Origin: Paragonimus westermani
Taxonomy: Eukaryota; Platyhelminthes; Trematoda; Plagiorchiida; Troglotrematidae
DNA: 64,000 nt
Assembly: GCA_008508345.1 (NCBI GenBank)
Contig: QNGE01000432.1
Location: 226,036 to 290,035 of the forward strand
Direction of reading: 5' to 3'
The notes below the pieces were generated by a model, which saw only the letters and a list, made by a program, of their open reading frames with translations, searched no databases and was not told the origin of the DNA. Made by a program: the position numbers and the translations under genes. Shown here piece by piece: positions 54,664 through 61,835 of this stretch. How positions within the stretch are numbered: the first letter of the stretch is position 1; every line of letters begins with the position of its first letter.

Positions 54664-57233
54664 CGATCTACGATAATCTCGTCAATTCGATAGGAGCACG
54701 CGTACTACTGAAGTAAACGCAGGGGGTGCGCCTAATCGTGGTTTAAAGGCACAGCAAATGATGTCGGTCGCCTAGGAACGGCAGCTCGTGTGAACGAACA
54801 TCCGAGCAAAGGCATTACCGTCTGAACATTACTAACAGTTGCGGCAATTCGAACGTAAATTTCGTCGTTTCTTGTCAGAACAAGCATAGTCGGCTAGGAA
54901 AAAGAACGATGCTCCCAAATCATTATTCACCTCACATTCATCGTGGCTCTATGGTCTTTACACAAGATTCTTAGCAGCAGTTACCAGTACTTCGGATTTG
55001 AAACACATGGAACGGAAAAACATTGCTTCAAATCGAAATTAACCACAGCATACATGTGACTAACACTAACGCACGCTTGTTTCAGCTTAGGGACGACGAT
55101 GAGATCCAACTAAGAAACGGTATGGTAATTTACAGAAATATAGAATAGTGAAGTAACATGACGTTGAAGTGTCAAGCTGTCCAAGAAGGACTATACCTGG
55201 ACAGGTGGATCAAGCATCGGTCAACTGACTGTTGTACATGTTGTCGTCCAATAGCTGTTCTAACCATGGATAATCGACGGATGGTGAGAACGACAAAACT
55301 TAGTTCCTTGGCACGTGAATGTAAGTCAGTCAAGGTATGACTGTTCCCACTGGGCTNAACGGAAAAACATTGCTTCAAATCGAAATTAACCACAGCATAC
55401 ATGTGACTAACACTAACGCACGCTTGTTTCAGCTTAGGGACGACGATGAGATCCAACTAAGAAACGGTATGGTAATTTACAGAAATATAGAATAGTGAAG
55501 TAACATGACGTTGAAGTGTCAAGCTGTCCAAGAAGGACTATACCTGGACAGGTGGATCAAGCATCGGTCAACTGACTGTTGTACATGTTGTCGTCCAATA
55601 GCTGTTCTAACCATGGATAATCGACGGATGGTGAGAACGACAAAACTTAGTTCCTTGGCACGTGAATGTAAGTCAGTCAAGGTATGACTGTTCCCACTGG
55701 GCTGCTTATCCAGTCCCGGCAGTCACTCGTATCAAACGCTAACTACCTTCAGCACTTAAGACTTAAAATCAATTAGCCTGAAGTGGAACCCAAACTGACA
55801 TTTTTAAAATGAGTCCTACTATAACCTGAAATCAAACACTAACCATACCTGTTAACCAAATCACTAAAAGAACTCCACGAAGATTTATTGAAGTGATTGG
55901 TGGCTGATATGTTCATGGTAAACGTATCATCCATATTTAGATCTGTTTTTCATCCCAATGGGCAATTTAATCGTGAAGACGTGAACAAGCGGTGGCGACG
56001 CATTTGGCAATGCTAGAACCGTGTACTTCATGCTCCCATGTGAATATTACTTTGAGAAAAAGCAGGCAGTTGTGACTAGCATGAGCAACCTTACTGAACA
56101 CGGATGAACATAACAGCAAAAAGTACGTTTGAAATCGAAATGTGTTGAACACATATATCTAGTCCACTATCTTCAGTTAATCTACAACCGCTTAAATTTG
56201 TTAAAAATAGTTGCCGAACGAGGATTGGATGCTCCCTTGGCTATAGTGAATTTAAATTCCTTTGTTCAGACAACGCCATACCATGAGAAATTGAGTGTCT
56301 GAAAAAAGGTTCGCGTGAAACACCTAAGAGGCGAGATTTCACATAGCTAATATGTGTGCGCATGACACTGTACATATGCCTACCCTATAGGCATAAATAT
56401 TGTTTGTTTAGCCGGTCAGGTTATCATGATTTGCCGTAGCAACAAAATCAACACAGCAACACAGTGACCAGTACGTAAACCCAGATTACTTTAAATTACA
56501 CTTTAGTAGGGACTTATATACTCTCCATTTATTACCTTTCCTCAAGTTTATTGTATTGTATATGATGTGACTATGACGTGATAAAAATGCGCCTGTTTGT
56601 CAAGCATTAGCTTATCATACACATTTTGATCAATATGGTATGCTCACTTATGTGTAACCATATTACGACATATGATTGAAGTGCGATTTGTTTCATTCTA
56701 TTTCCAGCTACGAAAAGGTGAAAAAATTACCAGATAATGAAAGGTGGATGAGCAAACCAGTAAGGTATTCATACCTGTTGCTTTTGAAGAGCCAGATAAG
56801 CATCTTTAATTTCACCGTGTACATCAGATAGTTGAGCATACTGACAAAGAGTCTCAAGCATTGGTGTCAGTTTTCCATAGATTCGAGGCACAAATTCATA
56901 TAAGCCAGCCTTGGAAAAAGCTTCAGCTGTCATGCTAATCAAATTTGCCCAGCCCGCAGTCGTGAAATAGTGCGAAGTATCGTAATGAGCAAACGAAGCG
57001 GCTAGATCCGATGCATACACAGGAGCTTGACAACTAGGGCTACTGAGACTGGAGTCCTTTTGACCGCAGACACAGCTTTCTTCAAGCACGTTGAAGTTGC
57101 CCACTGCATCTGCCAAGTCCGCACATCCATGGAGATTCAGACCGTCAGACAGCTGATCGCGATTAACCAGATGTTCCGCCACAATCGCAGCACAGTGAGC
57201 CAAACATTGTGCCGCCTCGGCAAAATGAGAAAG
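27736..57233 (-). CDS. DOCK6/7/8-like guanine nucleotide exchange factor, C-terminal part (seven exons, 5' part not seen)
   Basis: Spliced minus-strand gene: join of 57233-56775, 46760-46626, 45510-45421, 44739-44649, 41053-40791, 37291-37122 and 27880-27736. All six introns are GT-AG and the phases join without a frameshift, giving about 450 residues and a stop. The product follows the DHR2 domain of human DOCK6/7/8 from the AEAAQCL helix through NVLEES, YFRVGFYG, KFGED..VIKDSN, ITYVEPYF, FPYIK..SPIEVA and GTTVNQGP to GTDQ.EYHRELER. In known family members DHR2 loads GTP onto Rac or Cdc42 and controls actin, polarity and migration; NVLEES points to the DOCK-C subgroup rather than DOCK-A, B or D. 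The start, the DHR1 domain and the beginning of DHR2 are absent. Introns run from 681 to about 10,000 bp and several carry transposons. I see no disabling mutation. Which GTPase it serves cannot be read from sequence. Confidence 0.93.
29080..29104. repeat. ATAC/AT-rich simple repeat
   Basis: Imperfect ACATATATAC units on the plus strand. Confidence 0.85.
29938..29951. repeat. (AC)n microsatellite
   Basis: About seven CA/AC units. Confidence 0.9.
30696..30867 (-). repeat. Penelope-like terminal repeat, copy 1
   Basis: About 172 bp that is the reverse complement of 32894-33065 with few differences. In element orientation it begins near CGGTCACCTGACTGACTG, contains TATATAA, and ends with GCTTTTTTCAAA, after which the copies diverge. 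It lies at the 3' end of the minus-strand fragment. Confidence 0.85.
30868..31925 (-). mobile_element. Penelope-like retroelement, 5' coding part, decayed
   Basis: Read on the minus strand, this carries the start of a Penelope-like ORF and its N-terminal region in several frames. It begins MSVRKTSYMLLLAFFKFLDG inside the terminal-repeat copy at 31835-31921. It continues through 31673-31410 and ends with PPDKGSGVVLLNRADCINKM around 31112-31050, the conserved DKG..VV motif that precedes the reverse transcriptase in this class. Stops and frameshifts interrupt it (for example between 31410 and 31112). The RT core that should follow is missing, and the sequence runs instead into a terminal-repeat copy at 30867. 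Penelope-like elements are retrotransposons with a telomerase-like RT, many with a GIY-YIG endonuclease; no endonuclease is visible here. Confidence 0.8.
31835..31921 (-). repeat. Penelope-like terminal repeat, copy 2 (partial, holds the ORF start)
   Basis: About 87 bp sharing the core GACATCTTACATGCTA with copies 1 and 3 and in the same orientation as copy 1. It extends beyond copy 1 on the coding side (CGATGGGAACCA, shared with copy 3). The ATG of the N-terminal ORF lies inside it, as is usual where these elements start within their own terminal repeat. Confidence 0.75.
31926..32174 (+). mobile_element. Penelope-like retroelement, reverse transcriptase part, opposite orientation
   Basis: The plus strand encodes the start of the RT domain, split by at least two frameshifts. 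YGLP lies at 31939-31950, followed after a small deletion by PGVPLRPILSMTGSPYHRLA, then WLVSLIEPVK, then a frame change near 32089, then SFDVESLFTNVP at 32138-32174. LYGLPK.HKP..PLRPI and SFDV.SLFTNVP are hallmark RT motifs of Penelope-like elements. It abuts the minus-strand fragment at about 31925 and is cut by the assembly gap at 32175. The catalytic YxDD motif would fall in the gap or is absent. Confidence 0.85.
32175..32893. other. Assembly gap (719 N)
   Basis: Run of N inside the Penelope-like element. It should hold the rest of the RT of the plus-strand fragment. Open frames that cross it are meaningless. Confidence 0.99.
32894..33092 (+). repeat. Penelope-like terminal repeat, copy 3
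   Basis: Starts directly after the N gap and is in plus orientation, the inverse of copies 1 and 2. It contains TATATAAAG near 32969 followed about 50 bases later by ATGTCATTGCGCAAGACATC, an ORF start like that of copy 2, which then runs out into unrelated DNA. It fits a downstream repeat of the plus-strand fragment. Confidence 0.8.
37122..37291 (-). CDS. DOCK exon F: GTTVNQGP segment
   Basis: 170 bp: 56 codons plus two bases of a split codon. The acceptor is TTTTATTTACCCTAG and the donor is ACA|GTAAGT, a perfect six-base consensus. The product GCIGTTVNQGPVEVALTFL matches human GSVGTTVNQGPLEVAQVFL. It then has a Pro/Ser-rich insertion-like stretch (KPGSPVSPLPESTF) where vertebrates have SEIPSDPKLF, and resumes NRLRVCFRQML against NKLRLCFKDF. 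The split codon CA|T gives His at the join to exon G. No long open frame marks it. Confidence 0.93.
37292..40790 (-). other. DOCK intron 5 (about 3.5 kb)
   Basis: Spans donor GTATGC to acceptor TTACCCTAG. A short (AT)n run lies at 37780-37795. A 141-codon minus-strand open frame (38011-38436) has no family motif, is rich in Phe, Tyr and His, and looks like chance. Nothing else was recognised. Confidence 0.88.
37780..37795. repeat. (AT)n microsatellite
   Basis: About eight AT units in DOCK intron 5. Confidence 0.9.
40791..41053 (-). CDS. DOCK exon E: FPYIK..SPIEVA core, including the nucleotide-sensing region
   Basis: 263 bp: two bases completing the split Lys codon, then 87 codons. The acceptor is TTTTTTGTTCTCCTTAG and the donor is CAA|GTATGC. 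The product matches human DOCK6/7/8 over RFVHSLPFTPKGPAHG, then SEQFQRQVILTTERHFPYIK, then LSPIEVAYGDVSRRVQQLES and FLQMILQ. In DOCK proteins of known structure this part of DHR2 carries the helix-10 insert whose valine senses bound nucleotide. Here SRLAVV follows FPYIK at the matching position, so a hydrophobic sensor residue is present. Conservation is the highest of the seven exons, suggesting a working exchange factor. Confidence 0.95.
41054..44648 (-). other. DOCK intron 4 (about 3.6 kb)
   Basis: Spans donor GTAAGT to acceptor CTCCTTAG. It contains a 131-codon plus-strand open frame (41778-42173) with no recognisable motif and a length expected by chance at this base composition. No named element was identified. 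Confidence 0.88.
44649..44739 (-). CDS. DOCK exon D: ITYVEPYF segment
   Basis: 91 bp: 30 codons plus the first base of a split codon. The donor A|GTAAGT is a strong consensus. Two AGs could act as acceptor. I chose GTGCTTCGTAG because it adds VYFQ before ITYVEPYF, matching human AYIQITYVEPYF after the DPNK of the previous exon. The alternative AG 12 bp further in would remove exactly those four residues. The product continues EDCELRRRTTELQRNYVL. The split codon A|AA gives Lys at the junction with exon E, where vertebrates have Arg in NLRRF. Confidence 0.92.
44740..45420 (-). other. DOCK intron 3 (681 bp)
   Basis: Spans donor GTAAAT to acceptor CTTCGTAG. It is the shortest intron of the gene and nothing else is recognised in it. 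Confidence 0.9.
45421..45510 (-). CDS. DOCK exon C: KFGED / VIKDSN segment
   Basis: 90 bp, 30 codons, phase 0 at both ends. The acceptor is CTTGTTTTCACAG and the donor is AACAAG|GTAAAT. The product reads AYYAEKFGEDRIVVIKDSN and then VVNPRALDSNK, matching human GFYGERFGEDVVEVIKDSN and PVDKCKLDPNK with identical spacing. It is too short to be seen by ORF length and was found only through homology. It sits 1,115 bp downstream of exon B and 681 bp before exon D. Confidence 0.93.
45511..46625 (-). other. DOCK intron 2 (1,115 bp)
   Basis: Spans donor GTAGGT to acceptor TTTTCACAG. I see no repeats or open frames of note inside it. Confidence 0.9.
46626..46760 (-). CDS. DOCK exon B: YFRVGFYG segment of DHR2
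   Basis: 135 bp, 45 codons, phase 0 at both ends. The acceptor is TTTTCCCATTAG and the donor is ATCACT|GTAGGT. The product starts HKKRLFNAYFRVGFYG and continues EYVYREVPFTKLPEMTQRIT, residue for residue alongside human ERMFGTYFRVGFYG and [20 protein letters not shown]. The FG.LDEQ loop of vertebrates is replaced by LLGPMNGS. It joins exon A after QKQQ with no gap or overlap in the alignment. A longer open frame exists on the opposite strand over the same DNA (46536-46997, 153 codons); this is a shadow. Confidence 0.93.
50490..52620 (+). pseudogene. Ty3/Gypsy LTR-retrotransposon pol remnant (RT, RNase H, integrase)
   Basis: A decayed pol gene in several frames with many stops, in the canonical order. 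The RT start is near 50495-50630 with PTLLVNKPNGKFRLCVDFSQ. The RT palm lies at 50685-50925 with MFDLLSTDWQVSV, MSFGLLGASFMFIRLMLD and CGDDIVICS in place of the usual YLDD. RNase H traces are at 51290-51480 (TTDVSG). An integrase zinc-finger segment is at 51905-51990 (HSGYNRTFEMLK, VYWPGMKDD). An integrase core segment is at 52481-52610 (YGIPQGILNDQS, LGRLGIKKVHITP, HSQSNE). A separate inverted-repeat element splits the integrase. No LTRs, primer-binding site or gag could be identified. It lies antisense to the DOCK gene in intron 1 and cannot encode a working protein. Confidence 0.82.
52067..52478. mobile_element. Terminal-inverted-repeat (MITE-like) element nested in the Gypsy integrase
   Basis: Left arm 52067-52142 and right arm 52383-52478 are reverse complements, outer ends ACTGTACGTTCTTCCGACGA and its complement, also sharing TTTGGCGTCGTT. 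The right arm carries about 20 extra bases (TTTCCAGCGACTTGATTTGG). The ~240-bp centre has no transposase. Gypsy integrase sequence resumes immediately after the right end, while the zinc-finger part lies before the left end, so the element interrupts it. A clear target-site duplication is not visible, so the class is unassigned. Confidence 0.7.
53443..53805 (+). repeat. Dispersed repeat, copy 1 (inverted relative to 59462-59813)
   Basis: About 360 bp that is the reverse complement of 59462-59813 at high identity in the core. It carries the last ~60 codons of an open frame ending in TLNRGCATNHF and TGA at about 53659. Upstream of the core the frame is broken by a TAA where copy 2 has CAA. A ~15-base insertion near 53768 is absent from copy 2. 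It is probably the 3' part of an unidentified retrotransposon. Confidence 0.75.
54597..54660. repeat. (TA)n microsatellite, about 64 bp
   Basis: Nearly pure TA dinucleotide with one AAA interruption, in DOCK intron 1. It makes a false Tyr-Ile repeat in a plus-strand frame. Confidence 0.98.
55011..55356 (+). repeat. 346-bp exact duplication, first copy
   Basis: Identical by eye to 55358-55703, separated only by a single N at 55357. It includes a 60-codon plus-strand frame that repeats identically. The arrangement looks like two overlapping contig ends placed side by side rather than a biological tandem repeat. Confidence 0.9.
55357..55357. other. Single-base N (assembly join)
   Basis: Lone N between two identical 346-bp blocks, a typical mark of an unmerged contig overlap. 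Confidence 0.95.
55358..55703 (+). repeat. 346-bp exact duplication, second copy
   Basis: Repeats 55011-55356 from AACGGAAAAACATTGC to TTCCCACTGGGCT and then continues into unique sequence. See the first copy. Confidence 0.9.
56775..57233 (-). CDS. DOCK exon A: DHR2 first-lobe helices
   Basis: 459 bp, 153 codons, phase 0 at both ends. The acceptor is a pyrimidine-rich tract ending CCCACAATCAG with a CTAAC branch-like motif; the donor is CAACAG|GTATGA. The product opens LSHFAEAAQCLAHCAAIVAE, matching the [20 protein letters not shown] helix of DOCK6/7, then carries NVLEES, YFTTAGWANLI and FSKAGLYEFVPRIYGKL, and ends in a helix equivalent to HGKLQEAF. This is the helical lobe that makes the dimer interface in DOCK proteins. 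The stretch between AAIVAE and NVLEES differs strongly from vertebrate DOCK6/7, as does the Ser/Cys-rich stretch before YFTTAG. The reading frame stays open for about 100 codons upstream of the acceptor, which I take as intron. No preceding exon (expected motif PDLRLTWL) was found further upstream in the window. Confidence 0.93.
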
Positions 57234-59083
57234 CTGATTGTGGGAGAATGAGTTAGTGAAAGTTGATGGATATATTTGTACAACAGGTCTCTTAGGAGAG
57301 GCATAGTCAACGAGTTGTATAATCCAGAATGGAACGTTAAAAAATGGGCGAGTAATAAAAATAGAAGGGGTAACGTACAAAAAGTTGTAGAATTGGCCGA
57401 CACAAAACACTAACCAAATCAGAGACAGATTCAGACCACTTTCTAAGTGCAGTGGAACGACACAGCAAACCAAATGTACACCGAAAACGTGTGATGAGAC
57501 GCTGAAAAACTGTGTAAACAAGACAAAACACATCCATTCAGGACATGTAAAGCACCTGATTGATTAGACAATATCACTCTATCATAGTTCAACGGAGTGG
57601 AAGCGGGTGTTACAATAAATGATTGCTAACAAACAATGAACAAATGAAAGCGACCGTATTGGGCAATCATCAACTTCTATGATGTGACGTAGGTGCATGT
57701 TCAGTTGTGATGGGAAAACACTCGGTCGGACATCCACAAAATGTACTTTTTTTACACCAATGTCAACGACGGCAAATTTCTGTTAAGGATGACACTGTCC
57801 CCATCACCAGTGATGGATCCGCGGGTCCTTAGCCGAAGAGGTACACATCGAAATCGGTTGTAACATGTCTAGCTGCATGGACATAATTTGGCAGTCGCAC
57901 CATACGTTACAACTGACGAAGTTTTCCGCAACTAAGTACCTCGGTGTTAGACAGTTAGATAATACAAAGTTATCGCAAAAGTAGTACTGTCAATAAGTTT
58001 GGTCTCATAGCAATTTGTGCAAGCCACCCATGTATTTCACGATTGAGGGCGACGGAGGTTCCGAAGGAACCACGTCAGTTTGTCCTTCTTCACGATCAGT
58101 GAATGTCAGAAGAGATGATACAATAAGGCAGTTCATCAGTGTAAAAAGAGAAAGGTTATGAAGGCTGTTCATTGCCTCAAAACCAGATAAACACAGGCAC
58201 CGATTGTCTTAAAATGAAATTGAGAAATAGAAGACCAATGGAATACATTTCGAGAGAATCGAACATTACATCCAATTCGATGTGTTATAATGAAGATCGG
58301 TATATTACTAGTTTATTAAGTTAAGTGATAAACGTACAGAACATTTGGCCAGAACGGTGTGATTAATTACAACGATAAGAAATATTGACATCTGAGTGGA
58401 TAGACAAAGTCCAGACAAAGTCTATTGTGAACTCCACAAAATTACACTTTAAACAATAAACGGTCGGATAATATGCGATAAAATGAAGACATGTAGTAAT
58501 ACAGTCCGTTAGGATACTTTAGATGTTCCTTTGTTGGTACACCACACTATCGAAACAATCGCACACAATTGGAATTTTGCCGAAACTAATTATTCGACTT
58601 CCTTGTGCCCAGCACTTTATATGACTGTTGTTCGGGCTTTCTAGAGATAGTCCCCGTACAAGAAAACAGCAATGAGCAGTCAAATAAGAAATCCCATGGG
58701 GATATAACCTGTTATTATGAATAAGAAAGTTTATCATACAACGACTGGGACCTGAAACAACGTCAGTTGAAGAACCCGTTACACAGGCAGAATCGCAGTA
58801 AGCTATTGTCATAAAAACTACAAATTGCAATTAACCAGAGGGTCTTGAAGCATCACGTACACATCTAATACACCTACTTGAACAGTTTAATTCGAAAAAT
58901 GGATGAGGTGTTTTCAGCCCACAGCTCACAAGGACAAGATATGCAAAGAACTTAACAGTGCTCATGCTGAACATACCAGAGATGAAAAGCAGATGTCATA
59001 TGAAGTTGACTTCTACGACTGAGTTTGGTGAGATGTAGAACAAAACATATCTGTGCTCATAAGATAGGCTGATTTACGGCGTG

Positions 59084-59098
59084 CCACACACACACACC
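59084..59098. repeat. (CA)n microsatellite
   Basis: About seven CA units. Confidence 0.9.
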
Positions 59099-59384
59099 TC
59101 TAAGCTGTAGTACAGTTTATCAGATTTCGCAGCCATCCATATTGCTAGCTGGGAGCACTTTTTGGCATGACATTTTGTCATAGTCATAATTTTGCGAGCC
59201 TGTATCCGCAAGCTTGTTAACTCACATGTCGTGATACAACTGTTTTCGTTTGCGTATTTTCGTTCTTTCACATTTCTTCTCCACAGAGTTTTATTCATTT
59301 TTTTACCCCGAAAGTTCGTGAACTATTCCCAGGGCAAACGACAACCCGAGTCAATTTACTCGCGGGCACGACTAAAGGCAGAAA

Positions 59385-59402
59385 ATGATGATGATGATGA
59401 GT
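59385..59402. repeat. (GAT)n trinucleotide repeat
   Basis: About six GAT units next to the dispersed repeat copy 2. Confidence 0.85.
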
Positions 59403-59461
59403 TTCTGTTTGATTTGCCGCGTTCCATTCACAACACATGTTCAATGATTTAACCGCCGCGT

Positions 59462-59813
59462 CGTTCATCATGCAGTGATACTCGTACATAATGTCAAAGT
59501 GTCTCAGCTATACAGTGTCAGTGTGTACCCTCATTTCACGCAGCGTTCACAACCTCTGTTCATCAAAGTGCGAACTGTCCACCGTGCCCATCAGAAATGA
59601 TTCGTTGCACACCCTCTATTTAGAGTTATTAATCCGTCAGCTTCTGGCTCATTTACGTGCAGGTTGATGTTGATTTCATTGCGTTCACTTATCGCTCCTA
59701 GATGTTCGTCACTTCGGACACATTCCACGATCTTTACTATATTGTGATCATTGGTCGTCTGGCTCTGCGTTTTTATTTGGTTGGTATCCAAAGTATTCCT
59801 GAACTCCGATCTC
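59462..59813 (-). repeat. Dispersed repeat, copy 2
   Basis: Reverse-complement partner of 53443-53805. Its minus-strand frame (59923-59591, 110 codons) is intact and ends at the same TGA after GCATNHF. Most differences between copies are single bases that keep the frame open, for example Asn to Thr and Asn to Asp, so the frame was probably coding in the parent element. I cannot name the protein; it shows no RT, protease or zinc-knuckle motif. Confidence 0.75.
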
Positions 59814-60863
59814 ACTTTCTGTTGCGTTTGCACCACCCAGCTGAGTTTGTCCATTGTACACAACAATATCATCAGTGACGAGCTACCGTGTTCGTACTCA
59901 CACACATACAAACCTAGAAGCAATGGTAACGTTGGTCAGATTATTCACAGGCTCCTGTGGCTCGCCTAGGAGATTCTTGTGAACCAATAATGATTTTCTC
60001 AATAGCCTAAACCTTCTTACAACATCTACTGACCGAAGACTAGTGCATTGCTCTAATGGACAACAACAGGAATTTGACCCGGAAAAGTTAGTTTTTTTCT
60101 CCCAGACTGTACGACTACATTTCTTTCACCGTCGGCTAGGCTTATTCCGTCCAGGCTTGCTTGTTTGCCGGTGAAAAGACCTGTGATACTTTTGTTTTCT
60201 TTCTACTGGGTGTATTTTCATAGCTTGGAAACACTGATTCCACGTGATCGTTACCGATAACGTTAAGGAACAGACAGACGCAAGTAGCTAGTGACGTGTG
60301 CTTGCCACCATCAGTGGACTAACTGGTATGTTTAGAAAAACATGCTTGCGAGTAACTATAGTTGTGTTTCATTCTTTTAATTGTGACCAGTGAAGATCCA
60401 ATCACCTTGTACAGTTTACAACATAACAGTCGAAATTAAGAGCAAATCAATAACGCATAGCGTCATCGATAAGCTGACGTCATCACAGAATTCATCCTAG
60501 ACGTTTCAGAACAGCACTTTGTCATTCAACTGACGACCGTGGCTCACTGGTCCGGCGTCCACATTGCAATCGGTCACAAATCGCCTTCATCTTCTCTCAA
60601 GCGGCAGGCAGAACTCGATTAAGCCTAGTCAAGTGCGAACTAGTGTTAACCGGATGAATAGACAGTATTCATCAGAGGTAATATGAGCGACGTAAATAAC
60701 CACGTAGAACACACAATAAGTCAGTGCAATTAGGCAAACTGATGGCAAGCCCCAAAAAATGTAAGAAGTCTTTTCACTGAAAGCGTGCAAGTGCAGGCCA
60801 AATAAGAAGTATCTTCATCTCTGATATTTGTCCAATCTTTTTCGTCAAGGGTTCCACGAAGTG

Positions 60864-61230
60864 TTATGATAACACTTCCAACTGTCTGTCTCGGATGATA
60901 CGATTACAAAATGGCGTGCAATCGATGTAAGACAGCATCTGATTAGTTTCGAACAAAGCATTCTCGAAGAAGTCAAAATCCCCATAACTGAACAAGATGA
61001 CAAAGAGAATAAGACATTTTGAATATGTGATGAAGAACTTTTTAAGTAAACTTGTGTGACAGACGTCTTTCATAAGGGAGCAGATTTTCGTGTAACCTAT
61101 AAAAAACGGGGAAAGAGGACATCCGCATTGAGCAGACACTAGCGAGGACTGTAAAGGAGGTCTCGTGTAAGCCGATTACCGATTAAGAAAAGCGAACAGA
61201 GTTTTCACAACCTTCGGACATGAAGTATCA
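60864..61230 (-). pseudogene. LINE reverse transcriptase remnant
   Basis: The minus strand reads VVKTLFAFLNR, a stop, then SAYTRPPLQSSLVSAQCGCPLSPFF and a further ~70 codons to a stop at about 60864. The order (Leu-rich helix with LY/F, an R..Y segment, then GxxQGCPLSPFLF) is that of the RT palm of non-LTR retrotransposons of the CR1/jockey/RTE type; here Gln of QGCPLSP is replaced by Cys. No ADD catalytic motif follows, so it is truncated or scrambled. It could also be a chance resemblance extended from GCPLSPFF, but the upstream match supports a real remnant. Confidence 0.55.
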
Positions 61231-61732
61231 GTCAGAGATTTAAAGCAGTAAATTTCTTTACACGAATGGATTGAAACTGTGAATAACTCACACATATACG
61301 TCTGGTTTGTTCTTTTAAGGTTCACGGAGTAATTGCATCATTCATATACAGACCCATTAACTTTGAAGGAACGATTACAAAAATTTCGACGTGTAACGAG
61401 GATAGGGAAAGAGTCAAAACTACATTCGCATGACGATGCCCTCATTAGGTAGCTAAAACAGGTATTAATGTCCAGACAGTCCGATTAGCCGACTCACCAT
61501 TGGAATGAGGTGCATCTTGAGAAAGCAGTGTGAATATTGTTACTCGAGTGCATGTTGTTACCCAGTGAGCTCGCTTCCAAAGGCAACTGATTTCCTTAGT
61601 CGTTGCGCTGCCTTTCGCTCACAGGCTGAAATCGATCGCAAAATGGCTTGTCGATTTCAGCCAGTGAGCAGAAGGAAGCACAATGTCTAGGAAAATTAAT
61701 TCGTATACTTTCCTGCAACCCCTCCCGCGATC

Positions 61733-61835
61733 GTGATCCCGTGGTCTAGTGGATAAGTGCTTGAACCACGGTCTGCCACTTAGTCACGACCCGTAGGTTC
61801 GATTTGCCGGTATGTATGGTGTTGATGGGACCTAT
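61733..61835 (+). repeat. tRNA-derived SINE head (Pol III boxes A and B)
   Basis: Box A-like TGGTCTAGTGGA near 61742 and box B-like GGTTCGATTTGCC near 61796 are about 50 bases apart, as in tRNA genes. The sequence does not fold as a full tRNA: the anticodon arm is enlarged and there is no acceptor-stem pairing. It reads on into GGTGTTGATGGGACC, so it is a SINE, not a working tRNA. The 3' limit is unclear; a tRNA-unrelated body may extend to about 62200. Confidence 0.6.

Larger units (their letters stand above)
46761..56774 (-). other. DOCK intron 1 (about 10 kb), transposon-rich
   Basis: Spans donor GTATGA to acceptor CCCATTAG. It holds the Ty3/Gypsy remnant, the nested inverted-repeat element, one copy of the 350-bp inverted repeat, a (TA)n tract and the duplicated block with an N, each listed separately. 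The stretches 47.0-49.1, 49.6-50.4 and 55.7-56.7 kb show nothing I can name. Confidence 0.85.

Noticed and set aside
54439..54693. Plus-strand frame with a Tyr-Ile repeat
   Set aside because: Made by the (TA)n microsatellite.
58020..58110. Minus-strand KDKLTWFLRNLRR, resembling the DOCK motif PDLRLTWLQNM
   Set aside because: Only a few residues match, a stop lies close upstream in the same frame and no good splice sites flank it.
61733..61835. Functional tRNA gene
   Set aside because: A and B boxes are present but the cloverleaf and acceptor stem do not form; treated as a SINE.
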